DNA of 64,000 nucleotides from Dentipellis sp. KUC8613 (taxonomy: Eukaryota; Basidiomycota; Agaricomycetes; Russulales; Hericiaceae), in the NCBI GenBank assembly GCA_002286715.1, contig NSJX01000070.1, forward strand, positions 51,039 to 115,038, written 5' to 3'. This document shows positions 32,944 through 45,320 of the stretch, in pieces. The notes beneath the pieces are model-generated. The model did no database searches. It was not told the origin of the DNA and saw nothing but the letters and a program-made list of their open reading frames with translations. Each line of letters begins with the position of its first letter. Positions within the stretch are counted from its first letter, which is position 1. A program made the position numbers and the translations under genes.

Positions 32944-33877
32944 ATGGCCTTTGATAACCATGTCCGTAGGGGCCACCCTAGTGAGTCTACTTCGCCAGGT
33001 CTCGCCACTTTCACCCTGACTTTACGCGCGCAGTCACGTTCACGTTGATCATTATCTTCGCGATTATCGAGGTTGGTATCCTTTGTTCTGAGTATGGTGG
33101 ACGACCGATTCTGAACTTTCGACGCGATAGCTCGCGCTCTCAGCGTGGCTCACAGCGCGTTTCAATGACCACCACAACTTCCTCTCGAATGCGGTTCGCG
33201 ACCGCGTGCGCTTCCTGCTTTTCTGCTCCGTCTGGACCCTCGTCTTCGCTCCCTTCTTCATGGTGCTCTTCTTCGTGGCCCCGGGCTCGTGGTTAGCGAG
33301 CCTGGCCGCGCACGGGATCTTGTGAGTCGCGGCGATAGCATCCTTTCACCCGATTCCGTTTCTGACCGGCCCCTGTCTTTCCGTTTTGGGACGATGTTGC
33401 ATTGGCAGCCTGTTCATGACCTGGGTGTTCTGGCTCTCCGGCGCGGCGGCAATTACGGACGCGTATAGCGGTCGTCTGAATTGCAGGTATGTGCACTTGC
33501 TGATCTCTTGGTGTATGGTCTTTTGCCTCCGGATCTGTTTCCGTTGAATCTGTTGCATCGCCTCGACTCGCGTCTGCTTCCGTTTCGTCCCCATCTATCC
33601 CATCCAAGATCGACCGCATTGGCTGCTTTGAACTCTTGTTGAACTGTTGCTGACTTTGCCTCCGTAGCCATCACTTCGTGTACTGCGGGCAGCAGAATGC
33701 CCTCGAGGCCTTCGCCTGGATTGAATGGTAAATCCCCCATTCTTTCGACCTCACGCGGAATATTAAATGTCTTTCCACAGGGTGCTTCTCACCTTCGTCT
33801 TCTTCGTTGTGCTCTTCATGGGCGTTGGCGCGGTGCGACGCGGCGACGGGTACAGAGGCCCGCTCATCGCTGCGTGA
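32944..33877 (+). CDS. MARVEL-like four-helix membrane protein (copy 2)
   Basis: A ~170-aa membrane protein with the same plan as the gene at 9904-10644. Exon 1 (32944-32980) is also 37 nt and gives MAFDNHVRRGHP. Exon 2 (33034-33071) gives ITFTLIIIFAIIE (helix 1). Then come LALSAWLTARFNDHHNF, FLLFCSVWTLVFAPFFMVLF (helix 2), FMTWVFWLSGAAAITDAYSG (helix 3), QQNALEAFAWIEW and VLLTFVFFVVLFMGVGAVRR (helix 4), ending GDGYRGPLIAA. Shared blocks with copy 1 (NHVRRGH/THVRRGH, ALEAFAW(I/V)EW, RRGDGYRG) and shared first-intron position show common descent. It has an extra intron after SLAAHGIF. Function unknown; membrane-domain organisation is inferred from the fold. Confidence 0.83.
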
Positions 33878-34835
33878 TCCGCCGCCCACCCGACGATCTT
33901 CCACGATTTATTCATGATCTTGCAACGTTTAATGTATCTTCATGCTATGGACCACTAGGGATTCCCAGTGTTGTACTGTGCCAATCTCGGAACGGTTACC
34001 TGTTGCTCTTATATTCCTCTGTTGTTTTTATGTACCCCTTGCTTCTTAATGCATCCTCTACTCTGCCATTTCCCTCCCCCTGGGATCAGTCTCCGTCTCA
34101 TTGTCTGCGCAGTATATCGCCTTCGGACCCAACTTCTTACTGACCAGGGACTTGGAGGAACAGATTCTGATTTAACAAATGAATGAGTGCGACACGCGCC
34201 CAAGTCGTTATACGAAGGATCAGACACTTGATAAGATCCAAATGATAAATAAAAGATAAATTTCGAACAAAAACTGGCACGTGCAAGACGCACGTGCCCA
34301 TAGTGTGACGTCACGCGTTCTGCCATCGTCTATACATATTCTTCACGTATTTACCTCCATCCACGTTAGATGAGGCCGTTGCGATCGTTGCCTGGTGCCT
34401 TCTTGCTATCCGATTAATCTATTCCGAGAACTCTGAACGCACGGTGCGTGGCCATGCGTGATATATGGTCCTCGTCTGAAGTGTCGCTTGCATTGTGTGT
34501 TGTGTTCCAGGGGTGCTTCATTCTATATCATCAAAGATAATTATGGTCCGACACGCTTGACATGCACTCGGGAGCAAAAGTCCTATGATGGATCACTAGA
34601 TGCTGCACAATATATACCATGCTCGTAAGATACAGGATAGTCCGTGGATGATAGTACTAGTCAATGTGCCACCGAACTGTCCATCTGCGAACACAGTCCG
34701 TGGTTTCAGTCTGAGGGCACAATCAAGGGGCAGCCTAGCGACGACACTCACCCGACACACGTCCATGTCTACCGCGCCGTCCCTGTCAGATAGCAATGGA
34801 CATCTGCGCCCGCGCGTGAGAGCCCACCCGCCGGC
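33878..34835. other. Convergent intergenic, no gene seen
   Basis: AT-rich in the middle. It contains the inverted pair gcacgtgc...gcacgtgc (34278-34299) around caagac, which could be a small hairpin at the 3' flank. No coding sequence supported. Confidence 0.4.
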
Positions 34836-36703
34836 CTACTCATACAGCCCCGGGATGTCCCTCCCAAACGGCGCCTGCAGCATCTCGGGCGGCTGCTCGA
34901 ACACGGGCGCGTCCTCCTGCTCTAGAAGCTCGACCTTCCCGAAGGCCCCGTCAAGGCCGAGCGCCCCCGCCTCCGTCTCTGTCCCCGCCTCCAGATCCGC
35001 ACACCGCGGCGCCACCACGAGTTGCAGCAGCCGCACGGGGCGCCCGAGATCTGCGCGCTCGCGCCCCAGCAGCCGCAGTGCCTGGATCTCGCGCTCGGTG
35101 TCCCACCGCTCGTCTTCCAGCTCCGGCGCCTCGCCACCGAGGAGCCGCAGCGTGCGCAGGCCGGGCACGGGCAGCACGCCCGCCTGTGCGCGCAGCGCGC
35201 GGAGGACGCACGGCAGCCGGGGCCGCGCGATCGTGAGCTCCTCGGCCGCGGGGACGGCCTCGAGCACGCTGCGCCACTCGGCCTCCCCGAGCCCCGCGCC
35301 GGTGCGGCCCATGTCGAGCCAGAGCGCGCGCGCGTCCGCGCAGAGCGAGGGCTGCAGGAAGGCGCGCAGCGCGGGGTACGCCCAGCGCTCGTGCGGCGCG
35401 GCGTCGCGCAGGCGGTGCGACACGGCGAGCCCCGCGCCGTGCGCGGAGGAGATTGCGCTCAGGCGCAGCGCGGGCTCGCCGCATTCGAGCGTGCTGTCGC
35501 GGAAGAGGAGCTTGTCGGCGCTGCGGCTGCAGAGCTCGGCGGGGAGCGGGAGGGAGGGGTCGACGGCGGCGGGGTCCATGTCGTAGAAGATGCGCGTGGT
35601 GGTTGTGTCGGGGAGGATGAGGTGGGTGAGCACGCGCTCGGGCAGCGCGCGTTCCTTTTGCGAGACGTTGAAGCAGAGGAGGCGGAGGTTGGGGAGGGAC
35701 ACGGGAGGGCGGTTTGTCGTAGGGTACAGCGTCGGGCCGGCGCTGTCAAGAAGGAGTTGCTCCAGGAGCGGGTTCATCTCGATCAGGTCCAGAAACTCCT
35801 CCATAGATGGTCGCTGAGTGTATTGTGCCTGTGCGCCGAGCGCGAGATGGGTGAGCCCCGAGAAACGGTGTCCGGGCCAGGACGCGAAGCACTCGATGTG
35901 TAAACGTTTTACGTGCGGGATGTCGCCGTTGAAGACAGTGGGCAGCACGGGTGAGTTGGCGCAGCCCCACATTGGCGTGCAGATCCGAAGTGTTTCGAGG
36001 TTGGGAGCATGGAAGGAGCAGGTGGAGACGACGTACGCGGGGACGTTGGTGGTTGCATATTTGAATGGTACAAGTAACGCGACTTCACGGATGCGGTGGG
36101 CGTACGGCGCTAGGAAGTCGGCTATCTGTACGCCGCGGAACAGAGTAGATATGACGACCTTGAGTGGTGCGGACTTGGACCGTTCGAGACATAGAAGGGC
36201 GAATTGGAAGTCGTAGACAGATTCCTGGCGGAGCTGTATGGTTGACCAGAGTTTGGGGAAGAGAAGCGCGACATGGCGCCAATGCCGGCACACGAGCGAC
36301 ATACGCACGACGCGGCCCGACTGCTGGTCGCCGAATATTCTCCAATCGACGTCGCGGGCGATGTCGAAGATGTAGCTGAGGACTTCCACAGGGAGGCGGT
36401 TAATGGGAGCGAAGCCATTGCGCATGCGGAGGAATGAGGTCTGTAGTTTTGGGAGGAGGATGGCGAGCCGCTCTACCTCGGCCTGTGGGGAAGTGTAAGT
36501 CTGTGTCAACATGGCTGGGGACCGAATTCGCGCACGAGGGAGGAAATATCTTGACTAGAGACATAACGAAGTCTTTAATACATATATCCGGAAAACGCCG
36601 CAGTGAAGAGCACACACCTTGGGTCATGGGTCAGCGCCTCCAACCTGTTCGCCAGGGCTTCCACCAATTGGGATAGCTGAGGGTCGTTGCCTAATGGCGA
36701 CAT
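34836..36703 (-). CDS. F-box protein with leucine-rich tail
   Basis: A substrate-receptor-type protein for SCF ubiquitin ligases. The main exon (36512-34836) encodes 558 aa. An F-box-like domain is near residue 35 (FAPINRLPVEVLSYIFDIA and CRHWRHVALLFPKLWSTIQL). Leucine-rich irregular repeats follow (FSGLTHLALGAQ, EMNPLLEQLLLDSAGP, LPNLRLLCFNVS), as in basidiomycete F-box paralogs. An upstream exon is likely. ATG 36703 starts MSPLGNDPQLSQLVEALANR, helical like the coiled segment that usually precedes this F-box. A TATA-like ggtataaacc lies just before it, and a good acceptor (ccccacag) sits inside the first codons of the main ORF. The exact donor is uncertain, because the best GT leaves the wrong phase. 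The second half is unusually GC-rich. Confidence 0.82.
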
Positions 36704-38068
36704 GTGAGGGCTTGCGAGACGACAGCTGGGCGCACGGTTTATACCCTGCAATAATGCAGATAACGTGGTCCGGATCAAGTAGCGGGCTCATTTATGTACA
36801 AGAACAGCGCTTTCTACAACGCCGCAGTTGTCGCATCAAGAACGCCGGTGTGTTGTTGCCCTTCCGCCTCAAGCATGCAGCATTAGCCAATGCCGCAGGT
36901 ATCAGGAGACTGTCAAGCCAGATCTGTGTCAGATCCCGAGGAAACCGATTGCTGAACGTGTCATAGCCGACCAAGACGTACACACAGCAGCTGTTGCGGG
37001 TTCGAGGACGGGAAACGGCCGCGGTGTGACCAGGTGATGTCCGCGAGGTGGAGGGAAGAAATCGGCCTGTTTCGTACCCGATGGCATGTGCCAATTGATC
37101 TGCAGAACCATGCGAAGCGGAAGGGTGGAGACACGGCAACCACGTAGAAACCGAACGGTCACTTGCTCGGGCCATCTCTCAGCAGGGTAAGTTTTCCGGA
37201 CCCGATATGCGCTAAATGGAGCGAACCAGGGCGGGGAGAAGTAAGCTGAGGGCACTAAAATCTTTGAGATCTAGAGTAGATGTCAGTTGAGTACGGACCG
37301 CAGGGGCAGAAGTGTACTACGTACTGCGCACACCCGTTCGGGACCGACCCTTCCTTCTCAGCAACCCTCTCGCGAAGCAGCCCAGGCGTTATTATGGCCA
37401 AGCGTACCCATGGAATGATTTGGGAACGACGGCTCGCGCAGAAGCGGGGCCAGTGAACGCCACGTGTGCGCGTATCGCGTGCATCTTTTGATACTTGTGG
37501 AAAAAAGGATTTGGTGTTCGAAAGTTCGCAACAGTGTGAGGTCGGCCACGATGAGGAAGGGTGGTAGTGTATAGTGCACCAGCATGGGAAGCATAGATCA
37601 TGATGATCGCTGAGACCATACTACCAAGCTCCGACTTATTTCAAAAAATTCAGCCGCTTCAGGTTCGGGCTGACCACAACAACCCCGACACAACATATGC
37701 CTCATCGATTCTAGCATCGCAAAAATCGATCATCGGCCTGTCAATTCGAACGAGAGGCTCCGTGGCCTCGCCAATTGCTGGTGGGTGGGTGGGTATGCAT
37801 ACGAAGGCGACGGGGGAATCTCTCAGCTTTAGCCCCCGCCGCCACAAGTCCATTTAGTGTAAAGAAACCGATCGAGTGATTCCAATGCGGGGGAGCCTTA
37901 TTCGTCCCTGGTGTCTAGATATATACATGTGGGGTGGGTGTATTCAAATGAATCAGGGATATCGAAGGCTAATTCTTGTCCTACCGTGGATATAATCAAA
38001 GAAAATTTCATGAAGACAGGATTCGGCCCATAAGCAATCGTAGGTCATCCACAGCTGGCTGATGAAGA
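36704..38068. other. Intergenic; no confident gene
   Basis: A 108-codon minus-strand ORF (37255-36929, starting MPSAYFSPPWFAPFSAYRVR) has ordinary amino-acid composition but no recognisable domain. Its candidate splice partners do not fit. Confidence 0.4.
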
Positions 38069-38754
38069 TCAGTATGCATTGGCCGTGGGCCAAGTATCGG
38101 CATAGGTCTGTGCTCCGTCAGCGTAGTCGCGCCCTTCTCTTCGGACACAATCACTATTAGTCGTTTGACTTACGAAGAAAGCCGGACACCCGGGAAATCC
38201 AGGGCATGCGGGAGTTCCTTCTTCGTTGCAGTTCGGATCCATCACGCCAGCACGGGTTTCAGCCTCCTTCATCATTACAACCAGGACACCAGGGGCTCGA
38301 CGTGCAGAGCGTACTTACTGACGTGCAGGATCTGAGAGGCGTTATGCCTAATGGCGGAAGGATGCGATAACAGAGCCTCAAGGCACGGAAACGGCTGCAG
38401 ACCAGCCCGCGGGGGAGGGCACGGGATGCCATGACAGCAGGGTCCGTCACGAGTGCAGTAAGGTTCTCGAAGCCCGCAGCGGAAAGGGTGACCGTCATGT
38501 TCGCAGAGAACGCAGCTGGTTCCCACAAGGCCGCCATTGTCGCACCTGGTTACCTCACTTATGACGGCTTGGTCCTATGTTTACCGCCCCCCAACGCCCG
38601 CCGGCTCCGAGATAGATAATGGGCATCTCGCAACGGCTTCTATGAAGCCACACGGGGGGGCGTTTAAATCTTCGTGTATGTCGAGCCACTCGAATCTCCG
38701 AAGCCCTTTCCGAAGTTGACATTTGCCTCTTCGAAACATCCGTGTTGCCATCAT
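38069..38754 (-). CDS. Cys-rich small protein, unknown function (newly assembled from four exons)
   Basis: Four short exons join in consistent phase. The first (ATG 38754) contains GLRRFEWLDIHEDLNAPPCG and ends at VGGR. A 42-nt intron follows. Exon 2 gives CDNGGLVGTSCVLCEHDGHP, then FRCGLREPYCTRDGPCCHGI and PCPPPRAGLQPFPCLEALLS. Exon 3 gives EAETRAGVMDPNCNEEGT and ACPGFPGCPAFF. A GTAAGT intron leads to the last exon TYADTWPTANAY and its stop (38071-38069). The protein has about 165 aa with some 15 Cys, spaced CxxC, CC and CxxxC. No signal peptide is obvious in this start. The Cys pairs suggest zinc binding or a disulphide-rich fold. The intron after exon 2 uses a weak GTCAGT donor. No family recognised. 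Confidence 0.45.
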
Positions 38755-39723
38755 GTTGACGTCGTGTATATACAGTAGGTGTGTCCTGCTGGATACAACA
38801 ACTGACAGAGACGCCGACTGTATGGTAATAGAGGGACCCATTCACTCCCATTCTTCAACACAGGGTGCTACGCCACTGTGATCCTGCGTGGATGGAGCCT
38901 TAGTCGACTCTATGTTTCCGCTGTCACACGCCACGGACGGAGAAGGACCGTCATTTATTCGCTGGCGTTCTCCCGTCACGCTCCATTCTTTGCGTACCAG
39001 CCTTTCCACTGTTTCCATCAACAGCTGCAGCCCAGCATTCTACATGAACCGGAGCGATGGTATGGCACACCGCCCGTATCTAACGGAGGCGCTTGACTTA
39101 TCGCCCGAGGTGAGCTGTACTTGATTCTGCCGTCCGGAAGATGGCAAGAACGCATGAAGCTTTCATACGCACATCACTTTCGGATGCCTCGGGCACTGTC
39201 GGCAGGCTCGAAACAGACCGCCGTCAGGAAATGTCCGATTGTGGCCATCGGATTGCCTGTTCGCAGAAATATATCAGAGGAACACGGCAGCGGTGCAGCC
39301 AGGACGCGTGCCCGCACACCTGCTGCCTGGTGAGACTGAATGGACACCGAAATGGTGCGCGAAGTTCTTGGGTTGGTGTCATTGATTGCGGTGTGGTGGA
39401 GATCCATGACACGTATGAAGTGTGTAGTTTGTTAGCCTTTAGTCGTCATCAGCTTCGCAAATCTGGGTCTTCCAACCGCTTCCTTGAAAGCCCCGGTAAC
39501 GTGCGCTAGGAAGTGGCTGGATGCGATTCACGGACGGTCGAAGCAGGTTGCGAGAGTGATAGAATAATACGTTAGCACTAAAATCGTAGGGCTATACATG
39601 ATGAGATCCATTGCAAACGACATACAGCATGTCAGTAGGATGAGTTGATAATCATTACAGGAGAGCAATACGATATTATAGGGTTCCGAGCTCACGCTCG
39701 AGCTAATACCCAGTATGAACACT
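38755..39723. other. Intergenic, no gene seen
   Basis: Lies upstream of the Cys-rich gene and downstream of Raptor. The overlapping ORFs on both strands (39121-39509) have no motif. Confidence 0.45.
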
Positions 39724-42700
39724 TTATACAAGTTTGCAGCCAAGGACGCGGACTGGAGATACCGGATATTAATGGCCATGTTAATTATAGCTGCAAAAAA
39801 TCGAAGGACGCACCAGTGCCGTCGGCGCTACCGACGCTATACAGCATTTCCGTGGGATGGAAGATCAGAGAGCTAGATCTGGGGATGAACGGCGATGGAG
39901 GTCCCCTCGAGGGGGCTGACGCCAACCCCGTAGGGATGTTGACGGTGGATAGCACTTCGGGGTGGGACAAGGAATGCACGATCGTGCGCTGGTAGCGCCA
40001 GTTACTGGGAGTGATTGCCGATGATCTATAATGAGGGAGCAGAGAGGCTAGATCAGACACGTTCGAACATCACAGTTGGGGGTGAAACATACGCAGCAAA
40101 GACGCCGCTCTGCGGATGGACATCGAACGCGGATAGCCCGCCAGGGAATAAGTCCCAGGACTCGACAGCCCGATCAGAGCCGCGGATGTCCCAGAGCTTG
40201 ATCTCGCCATTCAGGCTGGCAGAAAGGAACTGCCCGCCGAGGGCGGGGTGCCAGCAAACGTTCTGCACCCATGCGTTGTGCTCGTTATACGCGCGCACGA
40301 CTGCATCTTCTTCCTCGAGGCGGCGGTCGAACACCTTGACGATGCCGTCTGCGAACCCGGCTAGGAACGTGGATGAGGCCCCGTGGTCAGACCTAATAGA
40401 TGTTACGGGGCTCTCGGCGTTCGTCTCCAGGTCCTGCGGCCAGGAAAATCAGAACACCATATAAATCGGTCGATAATCGGTAGAACGCACAAGCAACTGC
40501 GATTCCGTGTGTGCGTCCCATATCCTGATGATACGAGAATCACCTCCGACGAGCAGTGACCCGCCCGACTGCTTCCAATCAACGACGACGCCAGTGCCCC
40601 GCCGCATCTGGATTATCTCGCCGAGACCGCGGAAAGCACTGACCATCTGCACAGAGGAGTTGCTTGTGGCCGGATCGTAGTTGCGATATAGTCGGATCAT
40701 GCCATCCGCTGTCATAGGGTTCAGCCCGATAGGCTTTACTAGGCCAGAACTGAATGTCGACATACCTGAGCTAACTAGTATAATGCCACCTACATCCTGG
40801 TTGATGAATTGGACTGAAGTGATACTTGCCTGCTTAGGATTGCCATTGTAGAACGACGTCAAGCGCTGGCGCTTCGACCAGTCCCAAACCCTATAAACGG
40901 AATTCGTCAGCGCGAGAGATCCAGAAGGCACGGAAAAGCCACGGACGTGATGGTATCGGTCTCATTTCCTACGGCGACATGTGGATCATAAGAGTGGAAG
41001 ACAGTGGAAAGAGGAACACCGTTCCCGAGAAGCGTGACCACAGGCTTATCCCATCTCCGCGTCTCTGCTGATACTGTCAGATGCCAGTTCGTCAAACTGT
41101 ATATAGGGGGGCCGTACCTGCTGGCTCAGCCTGTTCCTGCGTTTCCATCATGACGCGCTCATTGCGCTGCTGCCTCCACGCCTGATAGTTGTATTCCACA
41201 CTGCCTGGCTCGTCGGCCTCCGCTTGCTGAAAACACAAGGCGCAAAGTTCAGCGACATGATCGGACACGAGCGAAGGGGAGACAAGCCACGAGACCGACT
41301 CACGCGCATCTGAGGTTCCTTGAAGTACTCGCAGCACCAATCGAAGAACCGGCTCTTCAGCGGGAGCACATCGCGAATGCCGACGCCCGTGCCCAGGCCC
41401 AGGATGACACTGCTCTCGTTCGAGTCCGCCGAGAATGTGCTGTCCGACGGGCTGTTGAGCGCCCCGGCAGCCGCGGCTGCAGCAAGATGTCGCCGCGGGT
41501 TCTGCCCGGACCGCCGCCGGGCGCGGAGGCGTTCCATATCCTCCTCCATAAGCGCCTCCATCACGTCCGATGGCAAGAAGTCCATAGTCGGCGGGGCAGG
41601 CCCATCTGATGACGTACGTGTCGACAGTGTTGGTGAAGCGGGCGCGCTGCGGGAATATATGGACATGGATCCCCCTGACCCTGAGAGAGGTGTTGGAGGG
41701 CGCGAATACGGACTAGCGTATTGCGCGATATTGAGATTTGGCGATGGTGGGCGGGAAATGTCTGGGCGGTCGGGGAAGATGGCGGAGTGTGGGAGGAGCG
41801 GCGACGACCCGTGGCCATGAGACGCTTGGGACTGTTGGCCAGGGGACTTGCGCCCGTCTTCGGCGGTTGGGAATGCGATCCCTCCGGCGAGAGTCTTGAG
41901 AGCATTGGCAAAAGAGGTAGTGCGGCGGAGGGTGTTGGTGACGCCGGAAGATATGGAGTTCATGGTATCACTGCGGACAACGCCCGGACGGTTTTGGACA
42001 GGTGATGGTGGGCGAGTGAGAGAGGGTGACGCCTGGGGCGACGAGCGGTGTGAGCGAGCGCTGGCGGAGGAACGGGCAATAGGAGCTGAAGGGATATTCA
42101 GGGTTGTGCTATCGAGGCGAGTGAAAGGAGATTCTAGCAGAAGAGCCGTGATGTAGTCGACCACAGTCTGTGCGTTCGTGGCGACTTCGTGGTATGGGTC
42201 TACAGATAGTTCAAGTAGCACCGAAAAAATAGTGAAAAACGACGATAGCAGCACCCTGTTCTCCTCGCGCAAGATCTCATCGTTGCCGAAGCCAGCGAGC
42301 CATTCAGCGACGGCTTGGCCTGCGACGTCTTCCTCATGCAGGTGCGTACCGCCGCCCGTTTTCCAGAGACGATTTTCTTCCCAGTATATCCAGGCGCAGA
42401 CGACGAAGTATCCTCTCCACTCTTTCACGAGGCAACTGATTAACACCAGCAGTTCCTTGCGGACCATGGGGCTGGCATCCTCCTTGACAGCCAGTGTTGT
42501 CCCAGTCACCACAGCAACTTCCATGCGGAAGTGAACCCGCTCGTCTAGGTGTTCCATGGTACCAGTTCCGCCACCACCCGTCTTGGTTGGATCGGTGGAC
42601 CCAGAAGCGCCCATGAACGTGCCAAGCGCGAACAACGCCGCCGCGCGGACTTCCGGAGAGTCGTCCGATAACAGCGCAATGAACTTGTCCTGCGTTCCGT

Positions 42701-44971
42701 TGTCCACGCCAAACGCCTTCAGGTCGTTGTTGCCGTCCCACATCTGTCCGATGCACAGCGCCGACCACTGCCGGAGCAGGAAATCGCCCTCGTCGAGCCG
42801 CTCGAAGCACGAATGGAACACCTTCTCGCGGTAGCACGCCATTTGTCCTGCGGGGAAATCGCGCGCGATGGCCGCGAGGATGAATGCGCACATCGCCTTG
42901 TGCTCCGAGCTGTTCGGGATCGCGGCGTGTCCTGGGTCGTCCTGCACGTTCAGCACGTTCGCGAAGTAGCGGTAACCCTGGTTGTTATGAAGCTCCACCT
43001 GACATGTCGGATCGACTGCCAGGATGCGCGTCCAGATGAAGATGAGCACCGGACGTAAGTCCTGTCCACCAGCCTGAAGGAGCTTCGAGATATAGGGAAA
43101 GATGCCGATCGCCAGCGCGAGTTGGACTGCCCAGGGTCCTAGGTCGACGAATTGGGATAGTAGGATAAGAGCGCGCAGACGATGGGGTTGCGAAAGTAGC
43201 ACTTGGAGCACGATAGGCAGCTGCTGTGGGGGATTCCGAGGTACGAGATCCTTGTTGGTGCGTCCCAAGCCGGTCTGGGGTTGACCAGGGGAGAGCACGT
43301 TGCCAGCAGTGTCGTACCCTTCTTCGATCCCTTCGTTGCCTTGCATCGGTAATGACTGAGGACCTTTCTTGATCAATCCGGCGCCACCGCGAGATATCCA
43401 TACCTCGAAAGCAGTTAGTTGGTCTGCAAAGAACCGACTAGGTATGTACGTGTATGGCTTCTCTCCTGGCGCAAGCGGTTTTGTCGGGCCTGGCCGAATG
43501 GTATTGCCAATTGACGCTTGCGCCTGTCTATGTGCGCGCATCGAAGCGCTGCCAGAATTGCTGCCGCTGCCGTCGGTGTTCTTGAGGAGGTCGGGGAGCT
43601 GGCGCAGGCAGGCATCAACGGCGAGATCCCAGGAAGCCCACAAAGGATGAGTGTTTGTCGGAGGGAGGGAAGGGGATGTGTGTGGTGTACAGTGATAGTT
43701 CTTCATGATGCGCTCTGCAAGGAGGAAGTTACGGAAAAGAGAAGCAACGAGGAGGTCGGAGCGGTAGAGGCGGGTGAATAATGGGCGTGTAAATGTCGTC
43801 CAAGCAATCGTGTCAGTAATGGCCGTGAATATCCAGTTCAGTTCCCCAAGAGGAGTTCGACGATCCTTGAGGTCTCCGGGGAGGCGCATGACCATGTCGG
43901 CCGTAATATTAGTCGGGAGTTGATTGTGCATCACGAAATATCGCAATGCAATATCAATTGGAGACGTCAGACATGAGGTGAAAAGGTCGGCGGGAAGCTC
44001 TGGACAAGATGGCAGCTGCTCGTTCGCGGCGCAAGCGGCTAGCTGTATGGAGTCAGAGTAGAGCTGCGTACTCTCTGGGTGCCCACTATTTTCACTGTCT
44101 CGCCTCTGAGCGAAGACGTTGAAGCTGAGAAGTAAGTTCCCTGCTGCTGAGCAGTCCCAGATGTATACGCAAGGAGTCCCGAGCCATTGCTGGACTTCCG
44201 CGAGCGACACAGGAATATACTGCGTATAATTCCTATTGAAGCACCACAACTCACCGCTTGGTGTAGGTTTTGGTACTCCATGGCCGTTATAATGGAATAA
44301 TACTGCCTCGTCCTTCGCCTGTTTACGGAAGCTCTGGCAAAAGCGCTTCATGTCCTCATACGAGGGGTCGAGGATCGGCTTATAGGAGATCTTTGGGCTG
44401 AGACCTTCATACTGATGCTGAAGATTTGTCCCAATAGCTTCGAGAGCCTTTGATGACGGCATGGTATGCGGGTCAACCCAGCATTCTAGTACAGCACAAG
44501 GGCTCGTCTTGATGATATCTGGGGGGTCTACGTCGATGTTCAGACACATCACGAGAGCTGCGTTAGAGGTCTTGAGTTTCCCAGGGGTGGGACGCCACGG
44601 CATGATTGAGGGTCCGTATGCGGGAGCGGGAGCAGGGTTTCCGCACGTAAGATGTCGTTTGGCAGACCAGTACGGGATGATTGGGACAGGGTCCGGTATG
44701 GTCCCAACAGATCCATTCGCGCGACCCCCGAGCTCGGAGCTTCCGTTCTGTCCGATGCCATGACTTGTGCGTTCGAGGGAGTTTGAGTTCGAGTTGGACC
44801 GCACGCCCCGCTCCGTGTCTGAATCCCTATCCGAGGCATGTCGGCCGTTCTGCGAGGTAGACGCTACAGGCCATCCGTTCGTGCCTAAACACAATGAGGC
44901 CTAGAGAATCTAGGTCGACTGTTCTATAACGCACCTGTATGGTTTCCGTAGCGCTGACTTTGCATGAACAT
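39724..44971 (-). CDS. kog1: Raptor/Kog1, TORC1 scaffold subunit
   Basis: Recruits substrates to the TOR kinase in TORC1 at vacuolar membranes, coupling nutrients to growth. ATG 44971 gives MFMQSQRYGNHTGTNGWPV over the first intron. The Raptor N-terminal conserved, caspase-like region is clear: NAALVMCLNIDVDPPDIIKT, SYKPILDPSYEDMKRFCQSF, VLFHYNGHGVPKPT (His) and YIWDCSAAG (Cys). HEAT-like repeats follow (LIKKGPQSLPMQ, LLSQPHRLRALILLSQFVDL, DLRPVLIFIWTRILAVDP). A Ser/Pro linker then precedes RFFDWCCEYFKEPQMR. C-terminal WD40 repeats run through several small exons (HNAWVQNVCWHPALGGQFLS, GEIKLWDIRGSD). The last exon gives VRVLGCKLV. The protein has about 1600 aa. It is transcribed away from dynactin p150. 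Confidence 0.95.
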
Positions 44972-45320
44972 GTGCAGAACTCGAACGATGTCCCTCGGAG
45001 GGCTGAAGATGCGAAGACCTGGCTCAAATATCAGTCAAACAGCGTGCTTCAAGCGAGATCTATCTACAAACACTCACGAGAAGCCCAGCCAGCCGCAAGC
45101 TGGAAACGTGGTAGGTTCGAGGGGAAGGGAGGTCAGAGAACAGGCGAGGACTGTCGACTTGCTGCAGACACGCCTGTGGCTGGTTCTCACGCGTCTGGCG
45201 CTGCACTTGCCTCTGAACCTAACGTTTACGGTCACCATACCCTCCCAATCCTTTCATTCCACTAACACGTTCGTTTATCTAGAGTTTTTCATCTAGACAG
45301 CCGACGTACGCGAGCGGCGC
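44972..45320. promoter_or_regulatory. Shared divergent promoter region of Raptor and dynactin p150
   Basis: The two start codons are 349 bp apart and point away from each other, so both promoters and 5' UTRs must fit here. No TATA box is evident. Pyrimidine-rich stretches sit near the dynactin side (45240-45290). Confidence 0.6.

Noticed and set aside
36929..37255. 108-codon minus-strand ORF
   Set aside because: Composition is acceptable, but I could not extend it by phase-consistent splicing or see a domain.
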